Positions 37,933 to 46,181 of a DNA stretch of 64,000 nucleotides are shown one piece after another. Origin of the DNA: an uncultured Prevotellaceae bacterium (lineage in GTDB: Bacteria > Bacteroidota > Bacteroidia > Bacteroidales > Bacteroidaceae); NCBI GenBank assembly GCA_947166305.1, contig CAMVDV010000007.1, positions 20,982 to 84,981 on the forward strand, read 5' to 3'. The stretch's first letter is position 1. The number at the start of each line of letters is the position of its first letter. The translations under genes and the position numbers were made by a program. Below the pieces are notes generated by a model. It was not told where the DNA came from. It was given only the letters and a program-made list of their open reading frames with translations, and searched no databases.

Positions 37933-38020
37933 CGCCGCAGGCGACGATGCCAATCGCCGCACGCGGAAACCGCCAACGCCGCACGCGACGATGACCATCG
38001 CCGCACGCGGAGTCCTGAAC
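37933..38020. repeat. 22-bp-period array, YCGCRNGCG family (4 units)
   Basis: CGCCGCAGGCGACGATGCCAAT / CGCCGCACGCGGAAACCGCCAA / CGCCGCACGCGACGATGACCAT / CGCCGCACGCGGAGTCCTGAAC. Confidence 0.9.
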
Positions 38021-38050
38021 CATCACAAACGAAAACACAACCCACTCAAT

Positions 38051-38461
38051 ATGAAAGATTACGCCTACACACTCCGCATGAAGGTGCGCGACTATGAATG
38101 CGACATGGAAGGCATCGTCAACAATGCCAACTACCAACACTACATGGAGCACACGCGCCATGAGTTCCTGCTCTCGGCAGACATCAGCTTCGCCGAGATG
38201 CTGGAGCAGGACATCGTCTCCGTGGTGGCACGCATCGCCATCGACTACAAGACGCCGCTACGCAGCCGCGACGAATTTCTCTCTTGCCTCAACATCCGTC
38301 AGGAAGGCGTCCGCTATGTCTTCCATCAGGACATCTATCGCGCCAGCGACATGAAACTGGCTGCACGCGGGAAAGTCGACGTCGTCTGCCTCGTCGGAGG
38401 CAAACTGAACCGATGCCCGCAACTGGAGGAGAAACTGAAACTCTACGGCATAGCGCTATGA
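38051..38461 (+). CDS. Acyl-CoA thioesterase (4HBT hotdog)
   Basis: MKVRDYECDMEGIVNNANYQHYMEHTRHEFL; start ATG at 38051 rather than in the upstream repeat. Confidence 0.9.
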   Translation: MKDYAYTLRMKVRDYECDMEGIVNNANYQHYMEHTRHEFLLSADISFAEMLEQDIVSVVARIAIDYKTPLRSRDEFLSCLNIRQEGVRYVFHQDIYRASDMKLAARGKVDVVCLVGGKLNRCPQLEEKLKLYGIAL

Positions 38462-39585
38462 CCGAACAGGAGACGCTCTACACCATCGCGCTCACGCAGG
38501 TGCCTTCCCTCAGCCTCGCCAACCTGCATCAGCTCATCGACGGACTGGGTTCTGCCACAGCCATCTACGAGAACCGACGCTCGCTCGGCGAACTCCTGCC
38601 GGCTGCACAGAAGAAGACACTCGCCGCACTGGCCGCAATGGACAGCCATCTCAGCCGCGCAGAAGAGGAGATGCTGTTCTGCCAGAACGGACGAATCCAG
38701 TGCCTCGGCCTCACCGACGACCGCTATCCTCAGCGCCTGCGCGACTGCCCCGACGCGCCCGTCGTACTCTACTACCGCGGCACGGCCGACCTCAACAGCC
38801 GACACATCGTCAGCATGGTGGGCACGAGGCAAATCACTCCCTACGGACAAGACCTCTGCCGCACTTTCATCCGCGACCTCCGCCAGCTTTGCCCCGACGC
38901 ACTCGTCGTGAGCGGACTGGCCTACGGCGTGGACATCCACTGCCACAGGGCAGCACTCAGCGAAGGCCTCGACACCGTCGGCGTGCTGGCACACGGCCTC
39001 GAACAGATCTATCCCCGCCTTCACCGCGACACCGCCAAGCAGATGGCAGGGCAAGGCGGACTGCTCACCGAGTATATGTCGCACGCCATCATCGACAAAC
39101 GCAACTTCGTGCAACGCAACCGCATCGTGGCAGGAGTGGCCGATGCCGTCGTGGTGGTGGAAAGCGCCACACGCGGCGGTTCGCTCATCACCGCAGATAT
39201 CGCCCTCAGCTACGACAGGCAGGTGTGGGCCTTCCCAGGTCGCGTCTTCGACAACTACTCGGCAGGATGCAACCGTCTCATCTTCGAGAACAAAGCCACT
39301 CTGCTCACCGGTGCCGAAGACTTCTGCCAAGCCATGGGATGGACCGACGAGGCGCAACACCGCAAACAACTCGCCGACGGCATACAGCAAGAGCTATTCG
39401 CCGACTTCTCCGACACCGAGAGGCGCATTCTCCAAGCCCTCGCCGGCGGCGACAGCAAGCAAATCAACGTCCTCGCCGTGGAGACAAACATCCCCGTCGG
39501 CGAACTCTCCAGCCATCTCTTCACGCTCGAAATGAAAGGAGCCGTGCAGATGCTCGTAGGCGGAAAGTACAAACTCGCACGCTGA
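38458..39585 (+). CDS. dprA: DNA-processing protein DprA
   Basis: VSMVGTRQITPYGQDLCRTFIRDL, VVSGLAYGVDIHCHRAAL, GGSLITADIALSYDRQVWAFPGRVFDNYSAGCNRLI; ATGA overlap at 38458. Confidence 0.95.
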   Translation: MTEQETLYTIALTQVPSLSLANLHQLIDGLGSATAIYENRRSLGELLPAAQKKTLAALAAMDSHLSRAEEEMLFCQNGRIQCLGLTDDRYPQRLRDCPDAPVVLYYRGTADLNSRHIVSMVGTRQITPYGQDLCRTFIRDLRQLCPDALVVSGLAYGVDIHCHRAALSEGLDTVGVLAHGLEQIYPRLHRDTAKQMAGQGGLLTEYMSHAIIDKRNFVQRNRIVAGVADAVVVVESATRGGSLITADIALSYDRQVWAFPGRVFDNYSAGCNRLIFENKATLLTGAEDFCQAMGWTDEAQHRKQLADGIQQELFADFSDTERRILQALAGGDSKQINVLAVETNIPVGELSSHLFTLEMKGAVQMLVGGKYKLAR

Positions 39586-39684
39586 ACGACACGCTCTCCG
39601 TTCCCCTCGCAAGGCAAACATCTGACACATCCACAAAGGAAGCAGGGAAAATTTTGCAAAGAAGTAAAATTTTCCTACAAAAAG

Positions 39685-39715
39685 TTTGCAGTTACGGAAA
39701 ATAATCCTAACTTTG
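39685..39715 (+). promoter_or_regulatory. Bacteroidales promoter
   Basis: TTTG (39685-39688), 19-bp spacer, TAACTTTG (39708-39715). Confidence 0.75.
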
Positions 39716-39720
39716 CATAC

Positions 39721-39786
39721 GGCAATCCCAATAAAGGGATTAAGGCAAGGGTTCTGACTCGAACGGTCGGGATTCTTCTTTTTTTC
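39721..39786 (+). ncRNA. Candidate small RNA or attenuating leader upstream of greA
   Basis: Follows the promoter; AATCCC can pair with GGGATT at 39736 or 39769, the latter followed by CTTCTTTTTTTC. Confidence 0.5.
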
Positions 39787-39888
39787 ACACTTCGCCGGAA
39801 AAGGAAGACCGCCACGTTCCATGCCACTCAACCCTCGCCCACACATTACTATATATAATAATGTATAACTAACAAAAAGAAAAAATAA

Positions 39889-40356
39889 ATGGCTTACATG
39901 ACACAAAAGGGCTACGACGAGCTCGTAGCCAAACTGCAGCACATGGAGAGCGTGGATCGTCCTGCCGCAAGTGCTGCCATCGCCGAGGCCCGCGACAAAG
40001 GAGACCTCTCAGAGAATGCAGAGTACGACGCTGCAAAAGAACATCAGAGCAAGCTCGAGACGGAGATTGCCATGCTCAAGAAAACCATCATCGAGGCTAA
40101 AATCATCGACACGACACACCTCGACACCAGCACAGTGCAAATACTCTCCACCGTCGAACTGCGCAACGTGAAGAACAAGATGACGATGAAGTACACCATC
40201 GTCAGCGCCACGGAAGCAGACCTCAAAAGCGGAAAGATCAGCGTGGAAACCCCCATCGCCAAAGGCTTGCTCGGGAAGAAGGTGGGCGACATCGCCGAAA
40301 TCAAAGTCCCGCAAGGCACAATCCAGCTCCAAGTGATGAGTATCAACTTCGACTGA
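39889..40356 (+). CDS. greA: Transcription elongation factor GreA
   Basis: MTQKGYDELVAKLQHMESVDRPAASAAIAEARDKGDLSENAEYDAAKEHQ. Confidence 0.97.
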   Translation: MAYMTQKGYDELVAKLQHMESVDRPAASAAIAEARDKGDLSENAEYDAAKEHQSKLETEIAMLKKTIIEAKIIDTTHLDTSTVQILSTVELRNVKNKMTMKYTIVSATEADLKSGKISVETPIAKGLLGKKVGDIAEIKVPQGTIQLQVMSINFD

Positions 40357-40416
40357 CACGCCGTCACGGCAAACAATAAATAGTAAATAGTAAATCGTCA
40401 AATCGTAAATATACAC

Positions 40417-40812
40417 ATGGCCAGCATCTTTTCACGCATCGTGGCAGGCGAAATCCCCTGCTACAAGATAGCAGAAGACGACAGATATTTCGCCTTCCTC
40501 GACATCAACCCCTTGCAGAAGGGTCACACCCTCGTTATTCCCAAGCGCGAGGTGGACTACATCTTCGACCTCGACGACGATGAACTCGCCGGACTCCAAG
40601 TGTTTGCCAAGAAGGTGGCACGCGCCATCAAGAAGGCCATCCCGTGCATCAAGGTCGGACAGTGCGTGCTCGGACTGGAAGTGCCACACGCCCACATCCA
40701 CCTCGTCCCCTTGCAGACGGAGGCAGATATGCGCTTCGGCGGACAGCATCTACAGCTCACGCCCGAAGAGTTCAAGCAGATAGCCGACAGCATCCGCAAG
40801 GCTTTCCAGTGA
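40417..40812 (+). CDS. HIT family protein
   Basis: MASIFSRIVAGEIPCYKIAEDDRYFAFLDINPLQKGHTLVIPK; VPHAHIHLVPL. Confidence 0.95.
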   Translation: MASIFSRIVAGEIPCYKIAEDDRYFAFLDINPLQKGHTLVIPKREVDYIFDLDDDELAGLQVFAKKVARAIKKAIPCIKVGQCVLGLEVPHAHIHLVPLQTEADMRFGGQHLQLTPEEFKQIADSIRKAFQ

Positions 40813-40878
40813 ATCAAATGTCGTTAGAACGATATCACGTTATAACGTCATAACGAATAAAAACTAAGACAAAACATC

Positions 40879-41571
40879 ATGAAAGCAAGAATCTTCACCG
40901 CCGCAGCGTTGCTTTGCATCGCTCTCGGCACTCAGGCACAGAAACATGAATTTGCAAACTGGAAGCGCTATGCAGGTGCCAACCGCGAACTTGGCGCACC
41001 GGCCAAGGGCGAGAAGCGCGTCGTCCTGATGGGAAACTCCATTACCGACGGCTGGCCAGGCACGAGGCCCGACTTCTTCAAGGACAACAAACTCATCGGA
41101 AGAGGCATCAGCGGACAGACTTCCTACCAGTTCCTCCTGCGCTTTCGTGAGGACGTGATCAACCTCCAGCCCAAGGTCGTCGTCATCAACTACGGCACAA
41201 ACGACATCGCAGAGAACACAGGTCCGTACAACGAGGACTTGACCTTCGGCAATGTCCTCTCGATGGTAGAGCTGGCACGCTACCACAAGTGCAAGGTCAT
41301 CCTCACAAGTTGTCTGCCGGCAGGCGGGTTCAGTTGGCGACCTTCCATCACGGACAGCATGGACAAGATACGCAGCCTCAACGCTCGCGTCAAGGAGTAT
41401 GCCCAGAAGAACAAGATTCCGTATGTCGATTACTTCAGTGCCATGGTCAATGCAGAAGGCACAGCCATGCGCTCAGACCTTGCCAACGACAATCCCGGCG
41501 TACATCCCAATGCCGAAGGCTACAAGGTGATGGAGAGCCTTCTTCTGCCAGTCATTAAGAAGCTTAGATAA
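40879..41571 (+). CDS. SGNH/GDSL hydrolase, secreted
   Basis: VVLMGNSITDGWPG, GRGISGQTSYQFLLRF, GTNDIAENTGPY, DNPGVHPNAEGY. Confidence 0.93.
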   Translation: MKARIFTAAALLCIALGTQAQKHEFANWKRYAGANRELGAPAKGEKRVVLMGNSITDGWPGTRPDFFKDNKLIGRGISGQTSYQFLLRFREDVINLQPKVVVINYGTNDIAENTGPYNEDLTFGNVLSMVELARYHKCKVILTSCLPAGGFSWRPSITDSMDKIRSLNARVKEYAQKNKIPYVDYFSAMVNAEGTAMRSDLANDNPGVHPNAEGYKVMESLLLPVIKKLR

Positions 41572-41579
41572 GAAATCGC

Positions 41580-42656
41580 ATGACAGACAATAAGTATTGC
41601 CTCATCCTGGCAGGTGGCAACGGGAGCCGCCTCTGGCCAATCAGCCGCACGGTCAAGCCCAAACAGTTTCTCGACCTCTTTGGCACGGGCAGGACTCTCT
41701 TGCAGCAGACCTACGATCGCGTCAGCCAGTTCATCGATCCTAAACATATCTACGTCAGCACAAACATGACGTATCTGCCGATTGTCTATGAACAATTGCC
41801 CGAACTGGACGACAAGCATATCCTGGAAGAACCGCTGCGAAGGGGCACACTGGCTGCCGTGGCATGGGGATCTGTGTTCATCGCTAAGCAAAACCCACAG
41901 GCCACGCTCTTCGTGACGCCTTCTGACCAACTCATCCTCGACGAGGAAAAGTACCGGCAGGACGTGCTCGACGGACTGCAATTCGCCAGTGAAAACGAGG
42001 GACTCCTCGTGATGGGCATTGCACCGACACGCCCCGAGACAGGCTACGGCTACATCCAAATGAACGATGACAAGCCGCTCAGCCACGACATCTTCCCCGT
42101 GAAGTCGTTCACCGAGAAGCCCGACACCGAGTTTGCCAACGTCTTTCTTCAGGAAGGGAACTTCCTCTGGAACACCGGCCTGCTGTGTTTCAGGACAAGC
42201 ATCATGCTGGACAATCTGTTCATGCTCGTGCCTGAGTATCGCCTCGAGATACCTCGCATGATGGCAGAAGCCGAGAGCGACGACCCGAAGTTGGTGCCTG
42301 AGAGCTTCAACGTACTGCCCAACTACAACATGGACGTCAGCATCCTGGAGCGCAGCGAGCACGTCTATGTGCAACGTGGGCACTTTGGTTGGGCCGACCT
42401 TGGCACATGGGCAAGCATTGGGAAGGACGTGCCGGGCGATGCCGACGGCAATGTCCTGCTCGACACAGAAGCAAGGCTCTACGAATGCTCGGGCAACATC
42501 ATCCGCTTGCCCAAGGGTCACACGGCCGTGGTCAAAGGCTTGCACGACTATGTCATTGCCGAAGAGGGCGAGTTCCTGATGATTTGTCCCCGCGAAGATG
42601 CCGCTGCGATGCGACGCATGCACACCGATACGAAGTTCGGCGACACTAAGAATTAA
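41580..42656 (+). CDS. manC: Mannose-1-phosphate guanylyltransferase
   Basis: YCLILAGGNGSRLWPISRTVKPKQFLDLFGTGRTLLQQTYDR; FTEKPDTEFANVFLQEGNFLWNTGL. Confidence 0.95.
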   Translation: MTDNKYCLILAGGNGSRLWPISRTVKPKQFLDLFGTGRTLLQQTYDRVSQFIDPKHIYVSTNMTYLPIVYEQLPELDDKHILEEPLRRGTLAAVAWGSVFIAKQNPQATLFVTPSDQLILDEEKYRQDVLDGLQFASENEGLLVMGIAPTRPETGYGYIQMNDDKPLSHDIFPVKSFTEKPDTEFANVFLQEGNFLWNTGLLCFRTSIMLDNLFMLVPEYRLEIPRMMAEAESDDPKLVPESFNVLPNYNMDVSILERSEHVYVQRGHFGWADLGTWASIGKDVPGDADGNVLLDTEARLYECSGNIIRLPKGHTAVVKGLHDYVIAEEGEFLMICPREDAAAMRRMHTDTKFGDTKN

Positions 42657-42743
42657 TTCATAATGCTCAGTTCATAATTCATCATGAAGCCCTGTGCTTT
42701 GGACTTCACGAAGGAGAGAATTATGAATTGGGCATTATGAATT
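42655..42743. repeat. 26-bp near-perfect inverted repeat at a convergent gene junction
   Basis: aattcataatgctcagttcataattc (42655-42680) versus gaattatgaattgggcattatgaatt (42718-42743); two mismatches, both G.U compatible. Confidence 0.85.
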
Positions 42744-42748
42744 TTGAA

Positions 42749-43471
42749 TTACTCTGAGTCCGAGATTGACCAAGCGCTGCGCACAGGCTTGTCGTCCCGG
42801 ATGATGTCTTCCGTCCAGTTGGGTTCCCTGAAGAACTCATTCGGGCGGAAGACGTGTAGTTTATAGAACTTGGTGAGGTTGAGTCGCAGTTCGGTCGTGA
42901 TGGCAGGCTTGAGCTGGAAGGGCTTGCCTTGCTTCCAGGCGATGGCCTGAATGCAGAGATGTTCCAGGTCGTTGACTTCCTGGCGGTCGAAGGCTTCCAC
43001 GAAGAGCTTGCTATTAGGCTCCACGATGCCCGAGAAGCGCATTCGCCAACCGGCTCCTTCGGCACTGAGCAGGCTGACCTGCATATAGTAGTTGCTATCG
43101 TTGACAAGGTAAGACTCGAAGCCTGTGCTCGAGATTTCCTTCACTTCGTCGGGGAGAAAGGACAGATAGAGGTTGAGGCGCTCGCCTTCGCGACGTTCGA
43201 GGGGGACGGGCTTGAACGTTGTCGGCTTTTCCTGCTCTTGCTCCTCGTCTTCTTCTCTTTTCCGCGATATGGGTTTTGACAGCGGCTTCCTCACCTCTTC
43301 CTCTGTGGAGAGGTCGGGCGTGGCATCGGGCACCACGATTACATCCTTCACCTGCATGGGTATCTCGAAGCCGTCTGCGTCCTCGACCAGGACAATGTTC
43401 TTTCCTTGAAAACCACTCACCGTGCCTCCTCCCACCTCGGAGAGGAAGCGCACTTTGTCGCCTATCTTCAT
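42749..43471 (-). CDS. DUF2027 domain-containing protein
   Basis: MKIGDKVRFLSEVGGGTVSGFQGKNIVLVEDADGFEIPMQVKDVIVV; ORF-track extension upstream is repeat-derived. Confidence 0.88.
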   Translation of the reverse strand: MKIGDKVRFLSEVGGGTVSGFQGKNIVLVEDADGFEIPMQVKDVIVVPDATPDLSTEEEVRKPLSKPISRKREEDEEQEQEKPTTFKPVPLERREGERLNLYLSFLPDEVKEISSTGFESYLVNDSNYYMQVSLLSAEGAGWRMRFSGIVEPNSKLFVEAFDRQEVNDLEHLCIQAIAWKQGKPFQLKPAITTELRLNLTKFYKLHVFRPNEFFREPNWTEDIIRDDKPVRSAWSISDSE

Positions 43472-43540
43472 CGTTTCTGTGTTTTTTCGGTGCAAAGGTA
43501 CGAAGAAAGATGTGATTCTGCAAGCAACGGCATGAGAAAA

Positions 43541-43628
43541 CGCCGCCTGCGACGATGCGAATCGTCGCGTGCGGCGTTGCACGTTTCCGGCTGCGGCGAT
43601 GCTGATCGTCGCAGGCGAAGTTTTTCTG
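43541..43628. repeat. 22-bp-period array, YCGCRNGCG family (4 units)
   Basis: CGCCGCCTGCGACGATGCGAAT / CGTCGCGTGCGGCGTTGCACGT / TTCCGGCTGCGGCGATGCTGAT / CGTCGCAGGCGAAGTTTTTCTG. Confidence 0.9.
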
Positions 43629-43652
43629 CCCCGTCTGCGGGAACGCAACTCC

Positions 43653-44522
43653 TTACAGTTCTGCGTCGCTGCACTGGAAGGTGGTGCCTCGGCGGATGTC
43701 GCCCGTCTGCAGGCCGAGCTTCAGCCACTTCATGCGCTGCTTGCTGGTGCCGTGGGTGAACGTCTCGGGCTGTGAGTAGCCACGGGCCTTTTCCTGCAGG
43801 TAGTTGTCGCCGATGACTTGTGCGCAGTTGATGGCCTCTTCGAGGTCGCCCTCCTCGAGGCTTCCGAACATCTTATTGTCGTGGTATGCCCACACGCCGG
43901 CGTAGAAGTCTGCCAGCAGCTCGAGGCGGACGCTCAGCTTGTTGGCCTCGGCTTCGCTGAGGCGCGACATCTGCTGGTGAACCTTGCCGAGCGTGCCCAG
44001 CAGGTACTCGACGTGGTGGCCCACCTCATGCGCGATGACGTAGGCATAGGCAAAGTCGCCGTCGGCTCCCAACTGCTGTTTCATCGAAGAGAAGAAGGAG
44101 AGGTCGATGTAGAGGCACTGATCGGCCGAGCAGTAGAAAGGCCCCATGCTGGCAGACCCGCCGCCGCAGCCGGTCTGCACGCTGCCGGTGTAGAGCACCA
44201 TCTTGGGCGGTTCGTAGGTGCGGCCCAGTTTCTTGAACTCCTCCGTCCACACGTCTTCTGTGCCGGCGAGTATTTGTTTTGAGAACGTGGCCAGTGCCTG
44301 TTCCTCTTCCGTGAACTCGCGTCCGCCGTCCGCCTGCTCGGTGACGACGCCTTGGGTCACTACGTTGCTGATGATGTCGTTGAGGTCCAGACTTCCCTTC
44401 GAAAGGAATGTCATCACCAGGGCAATGATGATGCCCACGATGCCTGCTCCGCCAGCCTTGGCAGCCGTCATGCCGCGGCGGTCGTCCACGTTCGAACTTT
44501 CTCTTCTTCCTGTCAGTTTCAT
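43653..44522 (-). CDS. Neutral zinc metallopeptidase (YpfJ family)
   Basis: KLTGRRESSNVDDRRG, YVIAHEVGHHVEYLLGTL, FTHGTSKQRMKWLKLGLQTGDI. Confidence 0.95.
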   Translation of the reverse strand: MKLTGRRESSNVDDRRGMTAAKAGGAGIVGIIIALVMTFLSKGSLDLNDIISNVVTQGVVTEQADGGREFTEEEQALATFSKQILAGTEDVWTEEFKKLGRTYEPPKMVLYTGSVQTGCGGGSASMGPFYCSADQCLYIDLSFFSSMKQQLGADGDFAYAYVIAHEVGHHVEYLLGTLGKVHQQMSRLSEAEANKLSVRLELLADFYAGVWAYHDNKMFGSLEEGDLEEAINCAQVIGDNYLQEKARGYSQPETFTHGTSKQRMKWLKLGLQTGDIRRGTTFQCSDAEL

Positions 44523-44628
44523 AAGTTTATTAGTTTAGGATTAAGTATGTTTCGCTTGCAAAGATACGAATTATTCTGCATTCTCCGTGCGCTGTTCCCT
44601 ATTTTTTTCGTATCTTTGCAGCCGATTT

Positions 44629-46035
44629 ATGGAAACGAAGCACATTCACATACGCGACTACGACTACCCTCTGCCCGACGACCGCATCGCAAAGTTCCCA
44701 CTCTCGGAGCGCGATGCAAGCAAACTCCTTGTCTACGACGGCGGACGCATCAGCGAGACTCACTTCCGCTCGCTGCCCGAATTGCTGCCCGAAGGCAGCC
44801 TCATGGTGTTCAACAACACGCGGGTCATCCAGGCTCGCCTGCACTTCCGCAAGAAGACAGCACAGCCTCCTTCAGGGGAAGACCCTCGTGCAGAGGAAAT
44901 CGTCAATAGTAAATTGTCAAATAATACATGCCTTGGTGCCCTCATCGAAGTGTTTCTCCTGGAGCCGGCACAGCCCGCTGAGTATCAGGAGAACTTCGCC
45001 GCCAAGGGTCACTGCTCGTGGTATTGCCTCGTGGGCAACCTCAAAAAATGGAAAGAAGGCAAGCTCGAGAGGGATTTCGAAATTCAAAATTCAAGATTCA
45101 AACTCACGGCGGAACGCATCGGGGCACACGGCACAAGCCAAGAGATAAGGTTCGAATGGCAAAAGACCCCCCTGCCCCCTTCAGGGGGAGAACTGGGCGA
45201 CGGACAGAAGTCCCCCCTAAAGGGGGCGGAGGGGGTCTCCTTTGCCGAAGTCATCGACGCCATCGGCGAGCTTCCCATCCCGCCCTATCTCAACAGAAAG
45301 ACTGAGGAAAGTGACAAGACGACCTACCAGACCGTCTATTCCAAAATAAAAGGTTCGGTGGCAGCGCCCACGGCTGGGCTCCACTTCACCGAGCGTGTCC
45401 TCAAGGACATCGAACGCCGGGGCATCGAGCGCGAGGAGGTGACGCTCCACGTCGGCGCCGGCACCTTCCGACCCGTCAAGAGCGAAGACATCGGAGGGCA
45501 CGACATGCACACCGAACACATCGCCGTGCATCGCCACACCATAGAGCGTCTGCTGGCACACGGCGGCGAGGCCATCGCCGTCGGCACAACCAGTGTGCGC
45601 ACACTCGAAAGCCTCTACTACATGGGAGTGATGGCAGACCCCTCTAAATCTCCCCTTAAAGGGGAGACTTCCTGCGCTGATAGCTCCCTCCCTTTAAGGG
45701 AGGGCTGGGGTGGGTCCGGACTCCACGTTCCCCAATGGATGCCGTATGAGTACGACAATTCGCTCTCCACGGTGGAAGCCCTCGAAGCCCTGCTCCGCTA
45801 CATGGACGAGCGAGGCGAGCAAGTGCTACATGCCAGCACACAAATCATCATTGCTCCCGGATACAAGTACCACATCGTGCGCCGCATGATCACGAACTTC
45901 CACCAGCCGCAGAGCACGCTTCTGCTGCTCGTCAGCGCCTTCATCGGCGACGCATGGCACGATGTCTACGACTACGCCCTTAGCCACGACTTCCGATTCC
46001 TCAGCTATGGCGACAGTTCCCTGCTCATTCCTTGA
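44629..46035 (+). CDS. queA: tRNA preQ1(34) S-adenosylmethionine ribosyltransferase-isomerase with repeat-derived insertions
   Basis: YPLPDDRIAKFPLSERDASKLLVYD, IPPYLNRKTEESDKTTYQTVYSKIKGSVAAPTAGLHFTERVL, LHVGAGTFRPVKSEDIGGHDMHTE, NFHQPQSTLLLLVSAFIG. Confidence 0.95.
   Translation: METKHIHIRDYDYPLPDDRIAKFPLSERDASKLLVYDGGRISETHFRSLPELLPEGSLMVFNNTRVIQARLHFRKKTAQPPSGEDPRAEEIVNSKLSNNTCLGALIEVFLLEPAQPAEYQENFAAKGHCSWYCLVGNLKKWKEGKLERDFEIQNSRFKLTAERIGAHGTSQEIRFEWQKTPLPPSGGELGDGQKSPLKGAEGVSFAEVIDAIGELPIPPYLNRKTEESDKTTYQTVYSKIKGSVAAPTAGLHFTERVLKDIERRGIEREEVTLHVGAGTFRPVKSEDIGGHDMHTEHIAVHRHTIERLLAHGGEAIAVGTTSVRTLESLYYMGVMADPSKSPLKGETSCADSSLPLREGWGGSGLHVPQWMPYEYDNSLSTVEALEALLRYMDERGEQVLHASTQIIIAPGYKYHIVRRMITNFHQPQSTLLLLVSAFIGDAWHDVYDYALSHDFRFLSYGDSSLLIP
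45163..45241. repeat. G/C-rich palindromic element inside queA (in frame)
   Basis: gacccccctgcccccttcagggggag ... gtcccccctaaagggggcggagggggtctcc, translated KTPLPPSGGELGDGQKSPLKGAEGVS. Confidence 0.9.
45637..45716. repeat. Second G/C-rich palindromic element inside queA (in frame)
   Basis: gacccctctaaatctccccttaaaggggagact ... agctccctccctttaagggagggctggggtgggtc. Confidence 0.9.
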
Positions 46036-46091
46036 GGCGGGCGAGCAGCACATTTTCTGCCCTTTTGCTTGCAGCATTGGGGAAATAAGCG

Positions 46092-46099
46092 TACCTTTG
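46092..46099 (+). promoter_or_regulatory. Bacteroidales -7 promoter element
   Basis: TACCTTTG about 80 nt upstream of ATG 46182. Confidence 0.55.
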
Positions 46100-46181
46100 C
46101 AGCAGAGATAACACATCGAGTACAGAATAATCATTTCGCTTACATTATATAATGTATAACCCAACACAAAACCAAACGACA

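Noticed and set aside
37913-38050. Upstream extension of the thioesterase ORF (MKAGAENAAGDDANRRTRK...)
   Set aside because: Extension is translated 22-bp array; hotdog homology begins at MKDYAYTLRMKVRDYECD.
39394-39942. 182-aa minus-strand ORF across dprA/greA
   Set aside because: Antisense to the dprA 3' end and overlaps the candidate promoter/sRNA; no domain signal.
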